Source: Caryophanales bacterium UBA4869 (GTDB taxonomy: Bacteria > Bacillota_I > Bacilli_A > RFN20 > CAG-288). Taken from it: a stretch of 18,668 nucleotides of DNA. This document shows positions 6,933 to 12,064 of this stretch, in pieces (position 1 is the stretch's first letter; each line of letters begins with the position of its first letter). The position numbers and the translations under genes were made by a program. Location: the NCBI GenBank assembly GCA_002399505.1, contig DHDT01000016.1, forward strand, positions 17,431 to 36,098. Direction: 5' to 3'. The notes under the pieces were generated by a model, which was not told where the DNA came from, did not search any database, and saw only the letters and a list, made by a program, of their open reading frames with translations.

Positions 6933-8090
6933 CTATTTGGCCTCCTTGATTCCGGAAGTTAGAAGTAAGTAGCGGTCTTTGCTCTTCCTATCGCGGTAGA
7001 TTAGACGGTAATTGACAAAGAAATGAGAAAGCATGATGGCAAGGATAATGACAAAGAGTATCAGTTCACAGGAATACTCGTTCAGTGAATCAGAGAAATT
7101 GGCATTCCCGAGATTAGAGGCTCCTCTATTCAGAAAGATGATAAGGAAAGAGTAGATGATCATCATGAAAGGATTGAAGCCTGATAACCAGCAGACGATG
7201 ATAGCGGTGAAGCCATAGGCTCCGGAAGTAGTAGCTGAAATCACATGGTCATAAAGCGACACGTAGAAGAAGCCGACGATTCCGCAGATGGCTCCTGAAA
7301 GTATCAGAGTTCTCATCGTCACTAAGCTGACACGGATACCGGAATATTTGGCGGTGTTTTTGCTCTCTCCGACAACCTTGATCTCGTAGCCATGCTTAGT
7401 CTTCTTGATGTAGATGAAGGTAGTGACGGCAAGAAGAAGAGAAAGAAGAAGAGGAATAAAGGCCTTGTTATTGAGAATATCCGGCAAGAATTCAAAGGTT
7501 GTCGTCAGCCAGCCGACTTTGGTAGTCGAATTGATCTGACCCATCTGAGGAGAATTGCCTTTCCAGATGTCATTGCAGAAAGTGACTAACAAAGCGGCGA
7601 TATAATTCATCATCAGAGTGAATAAAGTCTCATTTGTTCCGAACTTGCTTTTAAAGAATGCGGGAATGAAAGCCCAGAGGCCGCCACCGACAATACCAGC
7701 TAAAAGAGAAATGATTATAACTAAGTAAGAAGGCAGGAAATTAAGATAGATCATTGTCACAGAACAGAGAAGTCCGCCCATGAGTATCTGGCCCTGAGCG
7801 CCGACATTCCAGAATTTCATCGTATAGGCGGGAGTCAAAGCCAAGCTGATGGCAAGAAGAATGGCAAACTCCTTGATGGTGCTCCAGGCTTTGATGGAAT
7901 TCTGGAAGGTGCCGTTGAAGATATACAATACCGCAGTAAAGGGATTCTTTCCCGAAACTATAAATAAGAAGAGGATGGAGATGACACAGGCGACTAAAAG
8001 ACAGAGGAACGTATAGAAAAACTTACGGGGACGGCTGATATCGTTTCTCTTAGCGATACGGATAAGAGGTTCTTTCTTCATAGTTTTCAT
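6933..8090 (-). CDS. nupP: Nucleoside-type ABC importer, permease subunit 1
   Basis: A 385-residue permease (NupP/YufP-like), larger than its partner because of an N-terminal cytoplasmic stretch and an extra early membrane helix. Features include PAYTMKFWNVGAQGQILMGGL in the first half, FKSKFGTNETLFTLMMNYIA in the middle, and the coupling loop KVVGESKNTAKYSGI. About nine or ten membrane segments are predicted by eye. It pairs with the downstream permease in a heterodimeric channel for nucleosides or related purine compounds. Its ATG overlaps the TGA of the ATPase gene by ATGA (8087-8090), giving translational coupling. Order and size match the B. subtilis nupNOPQ guanosine importer; substrate assignment rests on that and on the guanine riboswitch in the leader. 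Confidence 0.9.
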   Translation of the reverse strand: MKTMKKEPLIRIAKRNDISRPRKFFYTFLCLLVACVISILFLFIVSGKNPFTAVLYIFNGTFQNSIKAWSTIKEFAILLAISLALTPAYTMKFWNVGAQGQILMGGLLCSVTMIYLNFLPSYLVIIISLLAGIVGGGLWAFIPAFFKSKFGTNETLFTLMMNYIAALLVTFCNDIWKGNSPQMGQINSTTKVGWLTTTFEFLPDILNNKAFIPLLLSLLLAVTTFIYIKKTKHGYEIKVVGESKNTAKYSGIRVSLVTMRTLILSGAICGIVGFFYVSLYDHVISATTSGAYGFTAIIVCWLSGFNPFMMIIYSFLIIFLNRGASNLGNANFSDSLNEYSCELILFVIILAIMLSHFFVNYRLIYRDRKSKDRYLLLTSGIKEAK

Positions 8091-9613
8091 GCTTGCACCT
8101 TCCTCTCACCGGCCATCATCCTGCCGACTTCGATTTTAGTTGTCTTTCTCGAATCGACAATACCACTCATCTTCCCGTCACAGAGAACTAAGATTCTGTC
8201 AGTGAGAGCAAGCAATACATCCAAGTCTTCCCCGACATAGATGACAGCAGTGCCCTTCTTTTTCTGCTGGTCTAAGATGTTATAGATAGCATAGGAGGTA
8301 TTGATATCGAGTCCTCTTACCGCATAGGCGGTCAAAAGAAGTCTCGGACTCATCGCAATCTCTCGACCAACCAGGACCTTCTGGACATTGCCTCCCGAGA
8401 GTTTTCTCACTGGAGTCTTCGTATCAGGAGCTACGACATTTAAATCCTTCATGACATTCTTTGCCAGACGGGAAGGCTCTTTTTCCTCAACAAAGGGAGA
8501 AAAGCCGTTTTCATAACTTCGAAGCATCATGTTCTCAGTCATGCCCATATCACCGACTAAGCCCATTCCCAGACGGTCTTCAGGAACAAAGGCCAGACCG
8601 ACACCCAGTTTTCGGATGGCTTTGGGATTCTTTCCGACCAGATGGACTTTTTTCTGTTCAGAATCAAAATAATTTATATGAGAATGCAAAGCCGCCTTCT
8701 GTAATCCGGCAATAGCCTCTAAAAGAGGTTTCTGCCCGCTTCCGGATACTCCGGCAATTCCTAAGATCTCTCCGCCATAACACTCAAAGCTGATATTGTC
8801 CAAAGCCTTATTTCCGTCATCGCCATAGACATTCAGATGTCTGATTTCCAGCACTCTGTCCTTATAGCTAGGTTCTGAACGATCGATTTTCAGTTCCACA
8901 TGCTCACCGACCATCAAGTCAGTCAGCTTTTCGGAGTCGGCGTCTTTTGTATTGAGGACTTCGACCAATTCGCCTTTTCTGAGAATGCCTACCCGATCTG
9001 AGATTGCCAGGACTTCGTTTAGTTTGTGGGTGATGATGATAATCGCCTTCCCATCAGCCCTCATCTTTCTTAAGACCGTGAAGAGACGTTCGGTTTCCTG
9101 AGGAGTCAAGACGGCAGTCGGCTCGTCTAGAATCATCGTATCTACGCCTCGATAGAGAACCTTCATTATTTCGACAGTCTGCTTTTCGCTGACGCTCATC
9201 TCATAGATCTTTTTCTTGGGGTCGATATTGAAAGAGTAGCGGCTGGCGATTTCCTCGACTTTGTTTTCAACCTGTTTTTTGTTGATGAAGAACTTGCCTT
9301 TCAGACCCAAGATGATGTTTTCGCTGGCGGTGAAAACATCGATGAGCTTGAAATGCTGGTGAATCATTCCGATTCCCTCGTTTAAAGCATCCTTAGGAGA
9401 AGAGAAAGTCTTTTTGACGCCATCGATGAAGATACTGCCGGAATCAGGATAATAGATTCCGGAAAGTATGTTCATCAGAGTAGATTTTCCACTTCCGTTT
9501 TCTCCTAAAAGTGCAAGGATTTCTCCTTTTCTGATATCGAGTGAAACATTGCTGTTTGCGATAGTCTTTCCGAATGTCTTAGTTATATTTCTAAGTTTGA
9601 TGGTTTCTGTCAT
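8087..9613 (-). CDS. nupO: Nucleoside-type ABC importer, double ATP-binding subunit
   Basis: A 508-residue cytoplasmic ATPase with two fused ABC domains (NupO/YufO, RbsA-like). Domain 1 (about 1-245) is complete: Walker A GENGSGKST (37-45), signature MSVSEKQ, Walker B TMILDEPTAV, switch ITHKL. Domain 2 (about 255-505) is degenerate: the P-loop reads SGSGQKP (about 289-296) with no GKS/T, the signature LSGGNVQK is good, and the Walker B region reads LLLTAYAVRGLD without the usual Asp-Glu. A GQ P-loop and loss of the Walker B acids occur widely in this subfamily, so this is not decay. The start has a short AAGGA upstream. It follows the lipoprotein gene after a 71-bp gap with a strong hairpin, and overlaps the permease gene by 4 bp. 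Confidence 0.92.
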   Translation of the reverse strand: MTETIKLRNITKTFGKTIANSNVSLDIRKGEILALLGENGSGKSTLMNILSGIYYPDSGSIFIDGVKKTFSSPKDALNEGIGMIHQHFKLIDVFTASENIILGLKGKFFINKKQVENKVEEIASRYSFNIDPKKKIYEMSVSEKQTVEIMKVLYRGVDTMILDEPTAVLTPQETERLFTVLRKMRADGKAIIIITHKLNEVLAISDRVGILRKGELVEVLNTKDADSEKLTDLMVGEHVELKIDRSEPSYKDRVLEIRHLNVYGDDGNKALDNISFECYGGEILGIAGVSGSGQKPLLEAIAGLQKAALHSHINYFDSEQKKVHLVGKNPKAIRKLGVGLAFVPEDRLGMGLVGDMGMTENMMLRSYENGFSPFVEEKEPSRLAKNVMKDLNVVAPDTKTPVRKLSGGNVQKVLVGREIAMSPRLLLTAYAVRGLDINTSYAIYNILDQQKKKGTAVIYVGEDLDVLLALTDRILVLCDGKMSGIVDSRKTTKIEVGRMMAGERKVQA

Positions 9614-9639
9614 GTGCTGTCCTTTATAAAAATCAAAAG

Positions 9640-9668
9640 CATCTGGGGAGGAAAATCCTCCCCAGATG
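9640..9668 (-). terminator. Strong intercistronic hairpin between lipoprotein and ATPase genes
   Basis: CATCTGGGGAGGA (9640-9652) and TCCTCCCCAGATG (9656-9668) form a perfect 13-bp stem with a 3-base loop, starting 16 bases past the lipoprotein stop codon. On the minus strand it is followed by CTTTTGATTTTT, a broken U tract. It is likely a partial terminator or a 3'-end stabiliser, giving more lipoprotein than ATPase and permease, as is common for binding-protein importers. Confidence 0.8.
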
Positions 9669-9684
9669 ATAGAAATAACAGATA

Positions 9685-10974
9685 TTACTTATTGAGAAGG
9701 TTGATGCCATCGATGGCAAGAGAGAAATAAGGGGCAGAACGAGTGACACTCTCTTCAACATAGCTGACAGAACCGGAAGTCTTCACAGTTTCAACAGTGT
9801 CGCCATGATAGACTTCGACAGGAGCAGAGCCAGTGTAATCCATGTAGGAGAAATTGACTTCATTGGTGGTGACAGTCTTGCCGCTTACTTTGAACTTGGA
9901 AGTATCGAAGACGTGGAGGGAGCCGTTCTTGATGGCAGTGACTGCACTATCGACAGCAGCCTGAGTTCCAGTGGCGCAGTTTTTGCCTAAAGCGGTAAGT
10001 CCGACAGCGCCAGTCTCATATCCTTCAGCCCAGTCAGCAGCGATCTTCTCGCCGGCAAGAGCCTTCTTGAAGGCATATTCATAGTAGACTTCCCAGTTAT
10101 TGGTGGAAGAAGTCAAAGCAGCAGTCGGGGCTGCCTCTAACATGTCGACATTATAGCCGACACTGTAGCAGACCTTGGGGCTGGAGGTAGAAGTCAGCAT
10201 AGCTTCGCACTTTGCAGGAGCACCAGTGGAATCAGCATGCTGTCCGATGATGACGCAGCCTCTGTTGACTAAAAGTTCAGCAGCAGCTCCTTCTTTGTCG
10301 ATATCAAACCAGGAATTGGTGAACTGAACATCCATGGAGACGTTGCTGACGATCGACTGGACACCGAGGAAGAAAGCAGTGTATCCGCTAACGACTTCAG
10401 CATAAGTGAAGGCGCCGACATAACCGATCTTCCAATTGCCGTCAGAATCCTTATTAGAAGCAGAAAGCTTGTTTCCGTCGATGAGCTCTTTGAGCTTCAT
10501 TCCGGCAACGATACCGGAAACATAACGAGCCTGATAGACATCAGTGAAAGCATTGGAAAGATTGCTGATTCCGCTGATAGCGGCAAAATCACCAGTGCAG
10601 GCGACAAAATTGATATTGGGATATTCCTTAGCAGCATTGGCCATGAAAGACTGATGTCCGTAGGAATTGGAAATAACTAAAGAACAATTGTTGGCGACCA
10701 GGTCAACAGCTGAATTGTAGGCATCATTAGTCTCGGCAACCTTCTTCTTATAGTTAATCTCAATGGTCTTTCCTTCATCAGCTTTGATTTTCTTGGCAGC
10801 AGCTTCAATACCGTCCATATGGGCTTTGGTATAGCCTTCAGTCTCATCTCCGACGAGTATGACACCGACTTTAAGATCAGCGGAAGCGGAAGAGGATTCA
10901 CCGCAGGAAGCCAAACCAAAAGCACAGAAAGCAGCTAAAGAACCGACGAACAGACCTCTGAGACCCTTTTTCAT
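9685..10974 (-). CDS. nupN: BMP-family nucleoside-binding lipoprotein
   Basis: A 429-residue extracellular substrate-binding lipoprotein of the BmpA/PnrA-like/NupN type. The signal peptide ends in the lipobox FGLASC, with C24 lipidated. Family landmarks: VGVILVGDETEGYTKAHMDGI near the N-terminus, VISNSYGHQSF, KIGYVGAF in the hinge, TNSWFDIDKEGAAAELLVNRG, VIIGQHADSTG, and YSVGYN before the C-terminal lobe. BMP proteins bind purine and pyrimidine nucleosides and hand them to the permease pair. The start is preceded by AAAAGGAGAAAT, which itself lies in a potential hairpin. It is the first gene of the operon and the one directly controlled by the upstream riboswitch. Ligand identity is inferred from family and riboswitch, not from binding-site residues. 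Confidence 0.92.
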   Translation of the reverse strand: MKKGLRGLFVGSLAAFCAFGLASCGESSSASADLKVGVILVGDETEGYTKAHMDGIEAAAKKIKADEGKTIEINYKKKVAETNDAYNSAVDLVANNCSLVISNSYGHQSFMANAAKEYPNINFVACTGDFAAISGISNLSNAFTDVYQARYVSGIVAGMKLKELIDGNKLSASNKDSDGNWKIGYVGAFTYAEVVSGYTAFFLGVQSIVSNVSMDVQFTNSWFDIDKEGAAAELLVNRGCVIIGQHADSTGAPAKCEAMLTSTSSPKVCYSVGYNVDMLEAAPTAALTSSTNNWEVYYEYAFKKALAGEKIAADWAEGYETGAVGLTALGKNCATGTQAAVDSAVTAIKNGSLHVFDTSKFKVSGKTVTTNEVNFSYMDYTGSAPVEVYHGDTVETVKTSGSVSYVEESVTRSAPYFSLAIDGINLLNK

Positions 10975-10979
10975 TTGTT

Positions 10980-11022
10980 ATTTCTCCTTTTAGGGCTATA
11001 GTCGCTCTAAGCAGGAAGAAAT
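10980..11022 (-). promoter_or_regulatory. Hairpin masking the Shine-Dalgarno of the lipoprotein gene
   Basis: In the mRNA, ATTTCT-U-CCT (11013-11022) can pair with AGGAGAAAT (10980-10988), and inside this TTAG (11007-11010) pairs with CTAA (10990-10993). The pairing buries the AGGAG ribosome site. The only irregularities are a bulged U and small internal loops. This would give translational control in addition to the riboswitch above it. The pairing is seen; the function is inference. Confidence 0.45.
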
Positions 11023-11034
11023 CTCTGTTTAAAT

Positions 11035-11082
11035 AAAAATAAAAAAACGAAAAATGGGGCAATAGAGTGTTTTTTCATTCGT
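11035..11082 (-). terminator. Probable riboswitch-linked terminator
   Basis: In the leader RNA, ACGAAUGAAAAA (11071-11082) can pair with UUUUUCGU (11047-11054) around a short bulge, followed by a long U-rich run (about 11035-11047). The stem is AU-rich and weak alone. Its 5' arm uses the same ACGAA that forms the 3' strand of aptamer stem P1, so the two structures exclude each other. Confidence 0.55.
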
Positions 11083-11142
11083 AGTGCTGAATTTACGGTT
11101 CAGCGTAGAGACTTCCCACCAATTAGGGCAATTATACGAACG
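11076..11142 (-). ncRNA. Purine riboswitch aptamer, guanine type
   Basis: Strong match to the purine riboswitch. P1 is CGUUCGUA (11135-11142) with UACGAAUG (11076-11083). J1/2 continues UAAUU. Loop L2 ends in the conserved GG. J2/3 reads GUCUCUAC (11105-11112). P3 is GCUGAA/UUCAGC with the invariant loop CCGUAAA (11092-11098). J3/1 carries C at 11084, equivalent to C74, which selects guanine (or hypoxanthine) over adenine. The J2/3 uridine equivalent to U51 is kept, which argues against a 2'-deoxyguanosine variant. P2 is short and imperfect (UUGCCC against UGGGAA). It lies 102 bp upstream of the lipoprotein gene, just after a promoter, so it controls the whole importer operon. Confidence 0.93.
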
Positions 11143-11162
11143 GCACTTATTTCGACCCGTTT

Positions 11163-11192
11163 ATTATGGCTATTCTCAACCCTCTTTTACAA
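11163..11192 (-). promoter_or_regulatory. Promoter of the nucleoside importer operon
   Basis: On the minus strand TTGTAA (11187-11192), 18-bp spacer, CATAAT (11163-11168). Transcription would start near 11155, leaving a few bases before stem P1 of the riboswitch, which is the usual arrangement. Confidence 0.65.
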
Positions 11193-11215
11193 CCGCATTT
11201 TCATAACTTTACGAT

Positions 11216-11229
11216 AAAAAGCGCTTACA
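11216..11229. promoter_or_regulatory. CcpA cre-like site upstream of the importer promoter
   Basis: AAAAAGCGCTTACA matches the cre consensus TGWAANCGNTNWCA at 12 of 14 positions and has the central AAGCGCTT palindrome. It is about 24 bp upstream of the -35 of the importer promoter, a position suited to activation or divergent control. The window's other cre-like site (5877-5890) shares the CGCTTACA half. Confidence is limited because short motifs arise by chance in AT-rich DNA. Confidence 0.4.
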
Positions 11230-11270
11230 CTTAAAAATTGACTGACTTGAGAAAAATACCTTTTTTAGAA

Positions 11271-11289
11271 CTTAGTCTTATAGACTAAG
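11271..11289. repeat. 19-base palindrome CTTAGTCT-TAT-AGACTAAG
   Basis: Perfect 8-bp arms with a 3-base spacer. On the plus strand a T run follows after a few bases (GGAATTTTTT), so it resembles a terminator, but no plus-strand gene lies upstream. It may be an operator between the divergent importer and HPt units, or a terminator of a short leader RNA. Confidence 0.55.
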
Positions 11290-11368
11290 AAGGAATTTTT
11301 TAATTTTACACAAAAAATAATCTGTTAATTTTCCAACCTTTTTTTGTGTTTGGCAGAAATAACAGCAG

Positions 11369-11412
11369 TCTGACAAAAGAAGGTCTGATTTAATCCATAA
11401 TCAAATGTCAGA
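11369..11412 (+). repeat. Nested inverted repeat in the HPt leader
   Basis: Outer arms TCTGACA (11369-11375) and TGTCAGA (11406-11412); inner arms TGATT (11386-11390) and AATCA (11399-11403). Read as RNA this is a two-step stem-loop; no U tract follows, so it is not a simple terminator. Role unknown. Confidence 0.4.
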
Positions 11413-11507
11413 TGTCTAATTCAGTAATTTTGTAAAGGAAAATGAATTATGTGTGTTATTTTACGGTTTTTCCTGATAAACCCTCTATAAATTACTGTTT
11501 TTCTTAG

Positions 11508-11620
11508 TTTCAAAAATGTGATTTTGATATTTTCAAAACCATTGATTTTGCTTATTCTTCAGTTTCTAATCAAAATAGCAGACGGCTTTGAAACTTAATT
11601 AAGAAAGGATTTCTTTGAAA
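11508..11620. repeat. Cluster of TTTCAAA/TTTGAAA repeats upstream of the HPt gene
   Basis: Two similar dyads, TCAAAA-N4-GATTTTG (11510-11526) and TCAAAA-N5-GATTTTG (11533-11550), sit about 23 bp apart, roughly two helical turns. Two direct copies of CTTTGAAA follow (11586-11593 and 11613-11620), flanking a perfect CTTAATTAAG palindrome (11594-11603). The arrangement suggests binding sites for a regulator of the downstream operon; composition bias is the alternative. Confidence 0.4.
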
Positions 11621-11700
11621 TGGGGCTAATTCCTTAGTTTTTCCAATTGTTTTGTTATAGAATATTAAGCGGACAAAGGATATGAAAGGAAGATAGCAAA

Positions 11701-12057
11701 ATGTCTGACTTAATAGAGGATTTACAGAAATACGGCGTCAATCGAAAAGAGATCGAATCTCGTTTTATGGGCGATTATGAATTCTATGTCTCCTGTATCA
11801 AGGAATTCCTTAGCTCTGATGGTTTTGCTGACCTTTTGGAGAAGATGGACAAAAAAGACTATCAGGCTGCCTTTGAAGTCAGTCATGGAATCGATGGCGT
11901 TGTCGGCAATCTAGGATTTACCCCCTTCTATGACTGTATTTCAACTTTCACTGATTATCTAAGAAACAACGATAATTCTAAAGCAGTTAAAATGCTTCCG
12001 GAACTTAAAAAAGAATATGAAGTTATTCATACTCTGTTAGTAAAGGATATCGAATAA
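11701..12057 (+). CDS. Stand-alone HPt phosphotransfer protein
   Basis: A 118-residue protein with the HPt four-helix pattern. The motif SHGIDGVVGNLGF corresponds to the usual AHxLKGxxxNLG, and H62 is the predicted phosphorylated histidine. The canonical Lys of HxLKG is Asp here (HGIDG), a mild deviation. HPt proteins pass phosphate between histidine-kinase receiver domains and response regulators. AAAGGAAG 8 bases upstream supports the start. The next gene, only 7 bp downstream, carries two receiver domains, so this protein probably donates phosphate to, or takes it from, that protein. No histidine kinase is in the window, so the relay's input is elsewhere. Confidence 0.85.
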   Translation: MSDLIEDLQKYGVNRKEIESRFMGDYEFYVSCIKEFLSSDGFADLLEKMDKKDYQAAFEVSHGIDGVVGNLGFTPFYDCISTFTDYLRNNDNSKAVKMLPELKKEYEVIHTLLVKDIE

Positions 12058-12064
12058 ACCTTAA

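Larger units (their letters stand above)
11230..11700 (+). other. Non-coding 471-bp region upstream of the HPt/c-di-GMP operon
   Basis: AT-rich, no convincing gene on either strand. It holds a 19-base dyad (11271-11289), a nested hairpin (11369-11412) and a cluster of repeated TTTCAAA/TTTGAAA elements (11508-11620), listed separately. I find no clear -35/-10 pair for the HPt gene; TATAGAAT at 11656-11663 is the best -10 candidate, with no matching -35. The HPt ribosome site AAAGGAAG lies at 11685-11692. No c-di-GMP riboswitch core is recognisable. Confidence 0.6.

Noticed and set aside
8087..9613. NupO-type ATPase as a decaying pseudogene because its second ABC domain lacks Walker residues
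   Set aside because: The frame is intact and the degenerate second domain (GQ P-loop, no Walker B acid) is widespread in this subfamily.
11076..11142. 2'-deoxyguanosine or adenine variant of the purine aptamer
   Set aside because: The C74 equivalent excludes adenine, and the conserved J2/3 uridine is kept, so guanine or hypoxanthine is the better reading. It still needs a ligand test.
11290..11700. A c-di-GMP riboswitch before the c-di-GMP gene
   Set aside because: I looked for the conserved cores of the GEMM-type aptamers and did not find them; the visible hairpins do not match.
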